A DNA stretch of 64,000 bases from Paludisphaera mucosa. Its GTDB lineage: Bacteria; Planctomycetota; Planctomycetia; Isosphaerales; Isosphaeraceae. Both the position numbers and the translations under genes were made by a program. The first letter of the stretch is position 1, and each line of letters starts with the position of its first letter. The stretch covers positions 116,583 to 180,582 of the forward strand of contig NZ_JARRAG010000003.1 in assembly GCF_029589435.1 (NCBI RefSeq), read 5' to 3'. Under the pieces are notes generated by a model, which searched no databases, was not told the DNA's origin, and saw only the letters and a program-made list of their open reading frames with translations. Positions 9,859-18,418 of the stretch are shown here, piece by piece.

Positions 9859-10083
9859 TCACGGGGTTCGAGACGAGAGGTCGACCTCCGTGGCGACTCC
9901 GTTCGCCTTGGACAGCAAACTGTTGGAGGCGAGCATCAGTCCAAGGAGCAGGAAGGGGAGAATGACCGGCCACGGGAACTTGGTGGAGGAGAGGCCGAAA
10001 TGGAGGATGACGGGCACGACCATGGCCGTAAGCCAATAAGCCGTGTTCAGCTTCAGGAGCTTGCTCTTGTCGGAGTTGGTCAT
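9859..10083 (-). CDS. Small two-helix membrane protein
   Basis: A 74-residue ORF: a charged start (MTNSDKSKLLKLN) followed by two hydrophobic stretches (AYWLTAMVVPVILHFGL and FPWPVILPFLLLGLMLA). Amino-acid composition is far more protein-like than that of surrounding open frames, and the codons are less GC-rich than those of neighbouring genes. No clear Shine-Dalgarno sequence precedes the ATG. It lies inside the inverted repeat and just downstream, on its own strand, of an attC-like GTTAGGC core. No family is recognised. Confidence 0.5.
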   Translation of the reverse strand: MTNSDKSKLLKLNTAYWLTAMVVPVILHFGLSSTKFPWPVILPFLLLGLMLASNSLLSKANGVATEVDLSSRTP

Positions 10084-10389
10084 GATGTTTCGGTTCTGGC
10101 CAGGGCGCGGGCTGCCGCCTAACGACCAAGTTCAGCGGACCGGCCCGCTGAGTCGACGAGGGCAGTTTAACGAAGACCGTTACTCTTTTCGCCGTTGTTC
10201 TCGGAGCCCCACTCCGGTTGATGCTGCTGAAACTCGAACAAAACCGGTGGTTCCGAGCCTGCGGAGGGCGAGCGGGGAAGGTTGGAGTTGTTTTTGTCCC
10301 GTTGCTACCGCAAGGCCAAGTCCCCAGGGCCACGGTAGACTGGACCTCGAACGGACGGGCGGGGAGTCGCACCTCTTGGGAGAGGACGT
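10084..10389. other. Intergenic region with repeat arm, upstream of crcB
   Basis: This 306-bp stretch holds the attC-like hairpin (10117-10154), the right arm of the inverted repeat (10287-10317) and about 70 bp leading into crcB. The leader of crcB was read for the conserved parts of the fluoride (crcB) riboswitch and none was found. No gene is called here. Confidence 0.5.
10117..10154 (-). other. attC-like hairpin with a GTTAGGC core
   Basis: On the minus strand a GTTAGGC box (plus-strand GCCTAAC, 10117-10123) fits the integron R' core GTTRRRY. Just before it a perfect 7-bp stem, TCAGCGG/CCGCTGA, closes a 6-nt loop (10132-10151), and an outer GAC/GTC pair extends it past a 5-nt bulge. The opposite RYYYAAC box is not well matched. 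The 74-residue ORF starts about 35 bp after the core, where a cassette gene would. This is suggestive only. Confidence 0.3.
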
Positions 10390-10857
10390 GTGGAGAAGCT
10401 GGCTCAGATCGGGATCCTGTCGCTCGGCGGCGCGTTCGGCGTGAACGCCCGCTACTGGCTCGGCCTGTGGGTCAATCGCTGGGCGAGCCCCCAGTTCCCG
10501 CTGGCGACCTTCCTCATCAACGTGACCGGCTCGTTCGCGATCGGGTTCCTGGCGACCTTGCTCGCCCACCGGTTGCCGCACCCGCACCTGCGGCTTTTGG
10601 TCGTCACCGGCTTCCTGGGCGGCTACACGACCTACTCCACGTTCGCCTACGACGGCCTCACCCTCTGGGAACGGGGCGAGCGCGGGGCGAGCCTCTTCTA
10701 CACGGCCGCCACCCTCGTCGTCGGGTTCCTGGCGGTCACGCTGGGCGTGGCCCTGGCGCGCGAGCTGACCCTCCCCAGGGCGGAGCGGGCGGCCCGGGTC
10801 CAGGCCCCCGAGCGGGCGCGGCGGGTCGCGACGGACGAGGACGGGGGGAACTCATGA
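10390..10857 (+). CDS. crcB: Fluoride channel CrcB/Fluc
   Basis: A 155-residue four-helix membrane protein that exports fluoride; Fluc proteins work as antiparallel dimers. Family motifs are clear: GGAFGVNARYW near the start, NVTGSFAIGF in helix 2, and GFLGGYTTYSTFAYD in helix 3, which carries the phenylalanine/threonine region lining the pore. The start is GTG. The C-terminal 25 residues are charged and variable. The stop overlaps the start of the next gene (ATGA), and crcB genes are often linked to DUF190 genes, so the three genes form one operon. No fluoride riboswitch was found upstream. Confidence 0.95.
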   Translation: MEKLAQIGILSLGGAFGVNARYWLGLWVNRWASPQFPLATFLINVTGSFAIGFLATLLAHRLPHPHLRLLVVTGFLGGYTTYSTFAYDGLTLWERGERGASLFYTAATLVVGFLAVTLGVALARELTLPRAERAARVQAPERARRVATDEDGGNS

Positions 10858-11195
10858 ACCCGGGCGAGGCGAGCCTGCTGCGGCTCTACCTGAACAACGA
10901 CGACCGCTTCGGCGGCCGGCCGCTCTACGAGGCGGTGGTCGCGAAGGCCCGCGAGATGGGCCTCGCCGGGGCCTCGGTCTTCACGGCCGAGATGGGCTAC
11001 GGGGCGCGTGGCGTCGTCCACGACGACCAGAGCGAGTATTCCTTCATGGGGGCCCCGGTCGTCGTCGAGGTCGTCGACGTCGCCGAGCGGATCGAGGCCT
11101 TGCTCGTCGAGTTCCGGGCGATGGTCGGCGAGGGCGTCGCGACGGTGAGCACGGTCAGCCCCGTCGAGGTCGCCCGCTACGTCCATCCCCAATGA
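10854..11195 (+). CDS. DUF190 family protein
   Basis: A 113-residue cytoplasmic protein. ATG 10854 overlaps the crcB stop. DUF190 hallmarks are seen: an LRLYLNNDDRFGGRPLYEAVV opening, then GLAGASVFTAEMGYGARGVVH, a fold related to the nitrogen regulatory protein PII. The family is commonly encoded next to crcB, and its biochemical role is not settled. A second paralogue follows directly. Confidence 0.9.
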   Translation: MNPGEASLLRLYLNNDDRFGGRPLYEAVVAKAREMGLAGASVFTAEMGYGARGVVHDDQSEYSFMGAPVVVEVVDVAERIEALLVEFRAMVGEGVATVSTVSPVEVARYVHPQ

Positions 11196-11216
11196 GATGA
11201 GAAAGGACCCGGGGCG

Positions 11217-11570
11217 ATGCAGATCGAGGGCGAAGGCCGGAGGGTGACCGTCTACATCGGCAGCTCCGACGTCTGGCACGGGTCGAACCTCGCCGTGGCG
11301 ATCGTCGAGCGCTGCCGGAAGCTGGGCTTCGCCGGGGCCACCATGTCGCGCGGGGTGATGGGCTTCGGCAAACACTCGCGGATCCATCGGGCGCACTTCC
11401 TCGGCCTCTCCGAGGACCTCCCCGAGAAGGTCGAGATCGTCGACCGCCCCGAGCGGATCGCCGAGCTGCTCCCCATCCTCGAAGAGATGGTCGCCGGCGG
11501 CCTGGTGGTCGTCGAGGACGTCCACATCGTCAGCTATCGCCACCACCCCGAGCGCGACGCGCCGGGCTGA
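11217..11570 (+). CDS. DUF190 family protein, second paralogue
   Basis: A 117-residue paralogue of the preceding gene, 21 bp downstream with an AAAGGA ribosome-binding site. It has the motifs VTVYIGSSDVWHGSNLAVAIV and GFAGATMSRGVMGFGKHSRIH. The two differ in the glycine-rich loop (YGARGVVH against FGKHSRIH), so they could form a heteromeric PII-like sensor of the CrcB channel (inference). Confidence 0.9.
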   Translation: MQIEGEGRRVTVYIGSSDVWHGSNLAVAIVERCRKLGFAGATMSRGVMGFGKHSRIHRAHFLGLSEDLPEKVEIVDRPERIAELLPILEEMVAGGLVVVEDVHIVSYRHHPERDAPG

Positions 11571-11643
11571 GGCGCAACCAGGGCCCGGGACGGTCGTCCC
11601 GCTCGGCCCCAACGAAGCTCCGTCGCTTGATCCGGGAGGCGTC

Positions 11644-12006
11644 ATGGATCTGGAACAGGATCGGCCGAACGTCGTCGGCGAGGTGCGGCCTCGCGCCTTC
11701 TTCATGCCGCTGCTCATCGGCCAGGTCGTCGCGATCCTGCTGCTCGGCGCGGCGTTCTCCGTCGGCGGCTTCCTCGGGGCCGACCTGGTCATTCTCAACC
11801 GGAAGCCGGTCCACGGGGTCTCGGCGCTAGCCTTGGGGCTGGGCTCGTCGGCGGCGCTGGCGTTGGTGTTCTCGCCGCTCTACGCCGTCTTCGTCTGCCT
11901 GGGCCTGTGGGCCTTCTCGCTCGTCCGGCCGCTGAAAGTCCGCGTCACCCCGATGGAACGCCCTCCCGGCGAAGGCGACGACCTTGGCGCCCGACCCTCG
12001 GCCTGA
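11644..12006 (+). CDS. Two-helix membrane protein, unknown
   Basis: A 120-residue protein with GGGAGG before the ATG. A polar start is followed by a hydrophobic segment (FFMPLLIGQVVAILLLGAAF), a short loop with further hydrophobic residues, and another helix pair (LGLGSSAALALVFSPLYAVFVCLGLWAF), then a charged tail. It follows the DUF190 pair by 73 bp on the same strand and may be co-transcribed. No domain is recognised. Confidence 0.65.
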   Translation: MDLEQDRPNVVGEVRPRAFFMPLLIGQVVAILLLGAAFSVGGFLGADLVILNRKPVHGVSALALGLGSSAALALVFSPLYAVFVCLGLWAFSLVRPLKVRVTPMERPPGEGDDLGARPSA

Positions 12007-12106
12007 CGGCCCGAGCCGGCGGCGACCGAATCGGCGCCGACCGGCGGACGTCTCCCTGTTGGCGAGGATCCCTTCTCGGTCATACGTGGACGTCAGGAAG
12101 GTGTCG

Positions 12107-13300
12107 ATGCGATATCGGGTTCGCTGGAGCTTGCGCGCGACGATGGTCGGGGTCGCGGCCACGGCCGTCGTGCTGGCGCTCGCCCTGGAACCGCGGCGGC
12201 GACGGGCCGAGCAGGAGCGGGCGATCGCCGCGATCAGGATGCTCGAAGGCGACGTCGGCGCGCGTCGCGGCATGTGCGTCCTTCAGCCCGATCGCCGCCC
12301 CGTCGTCGCCGTCTGCCTCAACAACCCCGTCGTCACCGACGCGGACCTGGCCCCGCTGACCTGGCTGACGGAGCTTGAGTCGCTCGACCTCTCTTCCACG
12401 AGAATCACCGACGCCGGCCTGGCCCGCTTGCGGGGGCTCATTCACCTCGATGACCTGGACCTCTCCTCCACCAGGATCACCGACGCCGGCCTGGTCCACC
12501 TGCGTGGCATGACCGGGCTGCGGACGCTGAACCTCGCCGGCGCCCCGGTCGTCGGCCCCGGCCCGGCCCACCTGAAAAGGCTGACCAGCCTCCAAGCCAT
12601 CAGGCTCTACGGAACCCGCCTCACCGATGCCGACCTCGTCCACGTAGGTGCGTTGACCGGCCTCGACGACGTTTCCCTGTCCGGGGCGATCACCGACGCC
12701 GGCCTGGTGCACCTTAAGGGACTGACCCAGATCACCGAGCTCGGCCTCGAGTCCTGCCAGGTCGCCGGCCCCGGACTCGAGTCCCTGAACGGCCTGACGA
12801 AGCTTCGGAGGCTGGACCTGAGGTCGAGCAGGATCGACGACGCCGGCCTGGCTCACCTTCGAGGGCTGGACAGCCTCGAAGAGCTGAACCTCGGCGAGAC
12901 CCAGGCCACCGACCTGGGGTTGGTCCATCTCGGGTCCCTGACGAAACTCCGGGGCCTAAACCTGGAAGCCAGCAAGATCGACGGAGCCGGCCTGACGTAT
13001 CTGCGGGGGTTGACCAACCTCGAATCGCTGAACCTCAGCGACACGAAGGTCGCCGGCCCAGGCCTGGGGCACCTGAGAGACCTACCCCACCTCAAGACGC
13101 TGATCATAAACCCGGCCCCGGTGACCGATGCCGACCTCGAATTCCTGAAGCCGATGAGCCAGCTCAAGGAGGTTTACCTCATCTTCACCGAGGTCACCGA
13201 GGCGGGCAGGGACGAACTCAGGCGAGCCTTGCCCGAGGCCACGGTGTCGTGGGCGGCGAAGCCCCCGCCCCGAGTTTCCGAAGATGGAGGCGAGGATTAG
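12107..13300 (+). CDS. Leucine-rich-repeat protein with N-terminal anchor
   Basis: A 397-residue protein. ATG 12107 is preceded by AGGAAGG and begins MRYRVRWSLRATMVGVAA, a basic start plus membrane helix of the kind seen in many planctomycete exported proteins. An upstream in-frame ATG at 11984 would overlap the previous gene and add a poor sequence. From about residue 75 there are 12 consecutive leucine-rich repeats, 11 of 24 residues and one of 23, with the pattern L--L-SLDLSSTRITDAGL--L-GL. This is a protein-binding solenoid facing the periplasm or surface (inference). A strong hairpin follows the stop. Confidence 0.88.
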   Translation: MRYRVRWSLRATMVGVAATAVVLALALEPRRRRAEQERAIAAIRMLEGDVGARRGMCVLQPDRRPVVAVCLNNPVVTDADLAPLTWLTELESLDLSSTRITDAGLARLRGLIHLDDLDLSSTRITDAGLVHLRGMTGLRTLNLAGAPVVGPGPAHLKRLTSLQAIRLYGTRLTDADLVHVGALTGLDDVSLSGAITDAGLVHLKGLTQITELGLESCQVAGPGLESLNGLTKLRRLDLRSSRIDDAGLAHLRGLDSLEELNLGETQATDLGLVHLGSLTKLRGLNLEASKIDGAGLTYLRGLTNLESLNLSDTKVAGPGLGHLRDLPHLKTLIINPAPVTDADLEFLKPMSQLKEVYLIFTEVTEAGRDELRRALPEATVSWAAKPPPRVSEDGGED

Positions 13301-13332
13301 CATTCAAGCCCTCAGCACGGCCCCGGAAACGC

Positions 13333-13360
13333 CGGGGGCCCTCCGTGTGGAGGGCCCCCG
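13333..13360. terminator. Bidirectional hairpin terminator
   Basis: A perfect 12-bp GC-rich stem (left arm 13333-13344, right arm 13349-13360) closes a GTGT loop. It sits between two convergent genes, the LRR gene ending at 13300 and the lipoprotein gene ending at 13405. No T-run follows on either strand, so its strength rests on the stem alone. Confidence 0.7.
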
Positions 13361-13404
13361 TGAAGTCGCTCGATGACGCGGCCCCTCGGCCGCGGCGGTC
13401 AGGC

Positions 13405-13611
13405 TCAGGGATTGACGGCCTTGTCGACGGCGGCGCCGGCCTTCTCGCCGGGTCCGCGGGGGTCGATGGCGTCCTTGGCGTTCTCGACGCCGCGGTCGAT
13501 CTTCTCGCCCGCCTTTTCGGCCGGGCCCTTGGTCTCGCAGCCGGCCCCGACGACGAGCAGCGAGCCGAACAGCAGGGCGAGGGGGGCGAGCTTGGCGATC
13601 TGGGTCTTCAT
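13405..13611 (-). CDS. Small lipoprotein
   Basis: A 68-residue protein with a lipoprotein signal: a Lys-containing start, a hydrophobic stretch (LAPLALLFGSLLVV) and lipobox GAGC with Cys at about residue 25. The mature part is short, charged and alanine-rich (GPAEKAGEKIDRGVENAKDA), like small entericidin- or YtxH-like envelope lipoproteins. Exact family not recognised. Confidence 0.75.
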   Translation of the reverse strand: MKTQIAKLAPLALLFGSLLVVGAGCETKGPAEKAGEKIDRGVENAKDAIDPRGPGEKAGAAVDKAVNP

Positions 13612-13735
13612 GGCATGTCCTTCATCGACAAGGTGAGCGGAGTTCGATGGATGCCTCCAGGCGCGATGCCCGGCGACTTCCTCACGGTGTTAACCTACGC
13701 AAACCCCGTTCCGTGCCCACGCTCCTTCACGAGCC

Positions 13736-14668
13736 TCAGCCGGCGATGAGGCGGGCCCGGGTCTGGCCGGCCTCCTCGACGGGGGTCGCGCCGAAGAGCC
13801 GTTTGAACTCCCGGCTGAACTGCGAGGGGCTCTCGTAGCCGACGGCCCTCGCGGCGGCGCCCGCGTTGTAGCCATCGTGGGCCATGAGCCGCCGGGCCCG
13901 GTCGAGGCGGATCCGCTTCAGGTACTGGAGCGGCGAGCTGGCCGTCACGAGCTTGAAGTGCTGGTGGAAGACGGCGGCGCTCATGCCCGCCCGCCGCGCC
14001 AGCTCCTCGACGCCGAGCGGCCGGGCGTGCTCGGCGTGGATGTATCTGACGACCCGGGCGATGCGGGCGAAGTGGTCGTCCCGGCTGGCCAGGGCGCGGA
14101 GCGAGCCGCCCTGCTCGCCGAGGAGCACCCGATACGCGATCTCGCGGACCATCTGTCGGCCGAGGATTCGGCTGTCGAGGGGGCTCTTGAGGCACTCCAG
14201 GAGGCGGACGACCGCCCCGCACAGGTCCTCGCCCATCGGGGTCGTCGAGAGGCCCCGGGGCGTCGGCCCGACGGGGGCCGAAAGCTCGTCCATCTCGAGG
14301 ATCAACTCGCCGAGCATGGCCGGCTCGACGTCGACGGCGACGATGAGGATGGGCTCCTCCGGGCTGGCGTCCGCCTCGCACTCGGCCGGCATCGGCACCG
14401 ACGAGACGAGGTAGTTGAACGCGTCGTACGTGTAGACCTCGTCGCCGAGGTAGGCCCGCTTCCGGCCCTGGCCGACGATGACGATGTTCGGGTGATAGAC
14501 CATCGGGGCCCGCGCGAGCGGCTCCGACCTGCGGAGGACCCGGACTCCGTCCACGGCCGTCGGATGCAGCCCTTCCTGCACGGCCACCTCGTCCAGCAAC
14601 GCGGCGAGACGCCGGCGGACCTCGTGCGGGCCTTCCGCCCCGTTTCCCGTCTTCATGGGATTTGTCAT
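13736..14668 (-). CDS. AraC-family regulator with AraC_N domain (YqhC-like)
   Basis: A 310-residue transcription regulator. The N-terminal domain (MVYHPNIVIVGQGRKRAYLG, YDAFNYLVSSVPMPAECEA) matches the AraC_N domain of YqhC-type regulators. The C-terminal third holds two helix-turn-helix units: RPLGVEELARRAGMSAAVFH and AARAVGYESPSQFSREFKR. It is divergent from an aldo/keto reductase gene with about 180 bp between them. In enterobacteria YqhC controls aldehyde reductases, so control of the reductase-cupin pair here is a reasonable inference. A second ATG lies four codons in. Confidence 0.93.
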   Translation of the reverse strand: MTNPMKTGNGAEGPHEVRRRLAALLDEVAVQEGLHPTAVDGVRVLRRSEPLARAPMVYHPNIVIVGQGRKRAYLGDEVYTYDAFNYLVSSVPMPAECEADASPEEPILIVAVDVEPAMLGELILEMDELSAPVGPTPRGLSTTPMGEDLCGAVVRLLECLKSPLDSRILGRQMVREIAYRVLLGEQGGSLRALASRDDHFARIARVVRYIHAEHARPLGVEELARRAGMSAAVFHQHFKLVTASSPLQYLKRIRLDRARRLMAHDGYNAGAAARAVGYESPSQFSREFKRLFGATPVEEAGQTRARLIAG

Positions 14669-14729
14669 AGCTTTAGGATACGAGAATCCGCATCAAAACG
14701 GCAATCGTCGCGCCATCACGGAGGATTAG

Positions 14730-15848
<1,119 letters not shown>

Positions 15849-15883
15849 AATGCGGGACGGCCTCCCTGAACGGGGCGACTTGC

Positions 15884-16429
15884 ATGGCGATCTTGAATGA
15901 CCGCGACGACGACCAGGCCCCCACATCGCCGGATCGTCGCCGCTTCCTCGCCGCGGGACTGGCCCTGGCCGGGACGCCGTCGCTGGCCCGCGGCGCGGCG
16001 GCCGACCCACCCACTCGACACCCGGAGGTCCGCATGGAAATCCAGCGAAACGGCTCTCAACCTTCCCGGAAGGGGCCTGCCGATTGGTTCTCCGGCACGG
16101 TCCGCATCGACCCGCTGTTCCAGGGCGGCGAACCGGCCCGCGCATCCGCCGCCAGCGTCACGTTCGAGCCCGGGGCCCGCACGGCGTGGCACACCCACCC
16201 GCTGGGGCAGACCCTGGTCGTCACGGCCGGATGCGGCCGGGTCCAGCAGGAGGGTGGGCCCGTCGAGGAAGTCCGATCGGGGGACGTGGTCTGGTTCCCG
16301 CCCGGGGTCAGGCACTGGCACGGGGCCTCGCCGACCACGGCCATGATCCACATCGCGATCCAGGAGCAGCTCGACGGCAAGGTCGTCGATTGGCTGGAAC
16401 ACGTGAGCGACGAACAGTACGGCGCGTGA
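15884..16429 (+). CDS. Tat-exported cupin-domain protein
   Basis: A 181-residue protein 35 bp after the aldo/keto reductase. It begins with a twin-arginine leader ([16 protein letters not shown]). The mature part is one small cupin barrel with the first metal motif [16 protein letters not shown] (two His, one Gln) and a later His in [10 protein letters not shown]. Such proteins are often annotated as mandelonitrile-lyase-like cupins, but the reaction cannot be stated from sequence. Pairing with the reductase and the divergent AraC gene is the useful clue. Confidence 0.88.
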   Translation: MAILNDRDDDQAPTSPDRRRFLAAGLALAGTPSLARGAAADPPTRHPEVRMEIQRNGSQPSRKGPADWFSGTVRIDPLFQGGEPARASAASVTFEPGARTAWHTHPLGQTLVVTAGCGRVQQEGGPVEEVRSGDVVWFPPGVRHWHGASPTTAMIHIAIQEQLDGKVVDWLEHVSDEQYGA

Positions 16430-16467
16430 CGGCGTCGGCGAACGTCGCCGGCCCCGGTCGTCCCCGT

Positions 16468-16914
16468 TCAGGCGGCTTCCGATTCGAGCAGCTTTTTGAG
16501 GTTCGAGGCGGCGTCGCGCGTCTGCTTGCCCAACCCCAGGCGGATGAGCGGCGACATGAGCTTGCCGGCCCAGGTCTTGGGCGTGATCTCGATGACGTGC
16601 GAGGTCAGCGCGCCCTCGGGCGCGGCGGCGACCCTCAGGTCGACCGAGACGTCGAAAGCGGCGTCGCCGTACTTGCAGTGGAGACGCTCGCCGGGCGTCC
16701 GCGCCAGGATCTCGCCCGCCATCTCGCCCTGTTTGCCGCCCTGCGTGTAGACGTAGTGCAGCTTGTCGCCCGGGGCGTTCGGGCCCGGGCCGACCTTCTC
16801 CAGGCTCACGCAGGGGGGCAGCCATTTCGCCGTGATGGGCAGGTCGTCGATGACGGCGAACGCGCGTTCCGGCGTCACCCGAACGATCTCGGTATGCTCA
16901 TATCGAATCGACAT
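16468..16914 (-). CDS. SRPBCC-family (polyketide cyclase-like) protein
   Basis: A 148-residue protein with the START-like fold. It begins MSIRYEHTEIVRVTPERAFA and has VIDDLPITAKWLPPC, the usual opening of the SRPBCC ligand-binding superfamily. The start at 16914 has a G-rich ribosome-binding site; an ATG five codons upstream is possible. The gene converges with the cupin gene. The ligand is unknown. Confidence 0.85.
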   Translation of the reverse strand: MSIRYEHTEIVRVTPERAFAVIDDLPITAKWLPPCVSLEKVGPGPNAPGDKLHYVYTQGGKQGEMAGEILARTPGERLHCKYGDAAFDVSVDLRVAAAPEGALTSHVIEITPKTWAGKLMSPLIRLGLGKQTRDAASNLKKLLESEAA

Positions 16915-17240
16915 ATCACCCCCCCCCAATAAGCGCGATGGTCGAGACCTCGCGCGGGTCGTCCTCGGGCCCGTCGATCGACGGTGCGACCTTCCGCCCC
17001 AGGAGTTTACGGCCCTTCAGCCTCGTCGGATAGCTTCTCACGGATGCTCCATGTCTGCGAGGCTGAAGTGGCCGGTCCCGATCCGTCCGCGGCGACGACC
17101 CTAAGTTCGTGTATCGTCACCCACACCGCCGAAATGATCACACCGCCCGAACAGACCACGGCCTCAAGGTCGGCGCGGGGTTTGCAACGTCATGTTCCGC
17201 GTGGCGTATCCTCAACCCACGCCTTGAAGGACATGATGAT
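16915..17240. other. Intergenic region, nothing recognised
   Basis: These 326 bp lie between the divergent SRPBCC gene and a small plus-strand gene and must hold both promoters. Short open frames here have unlikely composition. No repeat or hairpin stands out. Confidence 0.4.
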
Positions 17241-17468
17241 ATGACGACCCACATCGCCGCCCATCGCAAGGCCTCCTGGCTCGACGGCCTCAAGAGCACG
17301 ATCGCCGGCCTCTTCACGCGGCCCGAGCGCAAGCCATGCCCGCCGGGGACCGCGCTGAAGTCTTCCGACTGCGTGCCGATCACCACCGACGAGGCGGTCG
17401 ACCTGGCCTCGGAAGACTCCTTCCCGGCCAGCGATCCCCCGAGCTACACGGGCATGAGCGCTAATTGA
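17241..17468 (+). CDS. Small conserved-looking protein with EDSFPASDPPS motif
   Basis: A 75-residue protein. The tail DEAVDLASEDSFPASDPPSY is a motif seen at the end of many small bacterial proteins of unknown function. The body is basic (KASWLDGLKSTIAGLFTRPE) with two cysteines (KPCPPG and SDCVP). The ATG at 17241 follows a run of ATG triplets; the frame is open further upstream but that part does not look like protein. Function unknown. Confidence 0.6.
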   Translation: MTTHIAAHRKASWLDGLKSTIAGLFTRPERKPCPPGTALKSSDCVPITTDEAVDLASEDSFPASDPPSYTGMSAN

Positions 17469-17734
17469 CCCAGGCCGCGAGCCGGCCTCGCCCGCACTTT
17501 GACGTCAATAAGCTTTAAATAGCTTGCTGCGAGGTCGACTCGGCCCCTCTGTCGCACTGCGACGGCCGGACGAAATGATGGGGCCGGCGAATCTTGATCG
17601 TGTCCACCCGTCGAGGGGGCCGGCATGATTGTTGCAAAGATTCGTTCTTCATCGGCCCGCGTGTTTTTCCGCGGGGCCTTATAGACGATCCCGAATCCCG
17701 GCGACAAGCAGCTTTTAGAAGGGGGACGTGACCC

Positions 17735-18307
17735 ATGGCGGAATCGAAAACGCCGCTCGAGCGGGCCTTGACGCTCGCGGCCGTGAGCGGACTGAAGGTG
17801 ACGATGGGGCCCGCGCTCCTGGAGGCCTCGCGACGCGGGCCCCGGACGAACGGCTGGGTGCTCGGCGCCCTGGGCGAGATGGCCCTGGACAAGCTGGGGT
17901 TCCTCCCCGCGCGTTATCGCCCGATGCTGATGATCCCCCGTGCCCTCGCCGGGGCCTATGCGGCCCGCGAGAGCATGCGGCGGGACGGGGTCGAGGATTC
18001 CTCGATCCCGATCATGGGGGCCGTGGTGGCCGCCGGCGTGGCGTGCGTCGCCCCCATCGCCCGCATCACCCTGAACCGCGGCCTGGGCGTGAATAACGCC
18101 GTGCTCGGCCTGGCCGAAGACTACCTCGCCCTGAAGTTCGGCGGCGAGGCCGTCGGCCTGTCGATGGAACAGCTCGGCGACGCCGCCAAGGAGGCGGTCG
18201 GCGACCTCCGCGACAAGGTGGCCCCCGACCTGGAGTTGCCTTCGCTCCCCTCGCTGACCGGCTCGCACCCCGACACCCGTCCCGCGCCGATCCCCAGCCA
18301 CATCTGA
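17735..18307 (+). CDS. Hypothetical protein with hydrophobic centre
   Basis: A 190-residue protein with a purine-rich GGGGGA site before the ATG. The middle is Gly/Ala-rich and hydrophobic (IPIMGAVVAAGVACVAPIAR), which suggests one or two membrane passes. The rest is amphipathic and ends in a Pro-rich tail. It carries its own intrinsic terminator 65 bp downstream, so it is probably a single-gene transcript. No family is recognised. Confidence 0.7.
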   Translation: MAESKTPLERALTLAAVSGLKVTMGPALLEASRRGPRTNGWVLGALGEMALDKLGFLPARYRPMLMIPRALAGAYAARESMRRDGVEDSSIPIMGAVVAAGVACVAPIARITLNRGLGVNNAVLGLAEDYLALKFGGEAVGLSMEQLGDAAKEAVGDLRDKVAPDLELPSLPSLTGSHPDTRPAPIPSHI

Positions 18308-18371
18308 CCGGATCGGCCCGACCGACCTCGAAAACCCAGGCCCCGCAGTCCTCGTCTTGATCCGTCAAGCG

Positions 18372-18391
18372 AGGCCCGCGGGCCTTTTTTT
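18372..18391 (+). terminator. Intrinsic terminator
   Basis: A perfect palindrome AGGCCCGCGGGCCT (18372-18385) is followed directly by a T-run to 18391, a classic Rho-independent terminator for the gene ending at 18307. A related sequence, with a weaker T-run, occurs again at 20033-20067. Confidence 0.85.
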
Positions 18392-18418
18392 CGTCGATGA
18401 TCGCGACTCCGACCACCC

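Larger units (their letters stand above)
9697..10317. repeat. Inverted repeat with 31-32 bp arms flanking a small ORF
   Basis: The plus strand at 9697-9728 and the minus strand at 10317-10287 read almost the same sequence. Both contain GTAGCAACGGGACAAAA without mismatch, followed by GACAAC in one arm and ACAAC in the other, and preceded by ACCTTCCC and GCCTTGCG. About 560 bp lie between the arms, including the 74-residue ORF and the attC-like hairpin. No flanking target duplication was recognised and no transposase is present. It may be a miniature mobile element or two inverted copies of a dispersed planctomycete repeat. Confidence 0.7.

Noticed and set aside
6847..10122. 1091-codon plus-strand frame opposite the RND permease
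   Set aside because: Antisense shadow of a well-supported RND gene, with low-complexity Asp/Arg/Val composition.
9731..10372. 213-codon minus-strand frame through the inverted-repeat region
   Set aside because: Its composition is Arg/Pro/Ser-rich and it reads through the repeat arms; the 74-residue ORF in another frame is far more protein-like.
10321..10389. Fluoride riboswitch upstream of crcB
   Set aside because: The conserved elements of the crcB motif could not be found by reading; a covariance search would be needed to overturn this.
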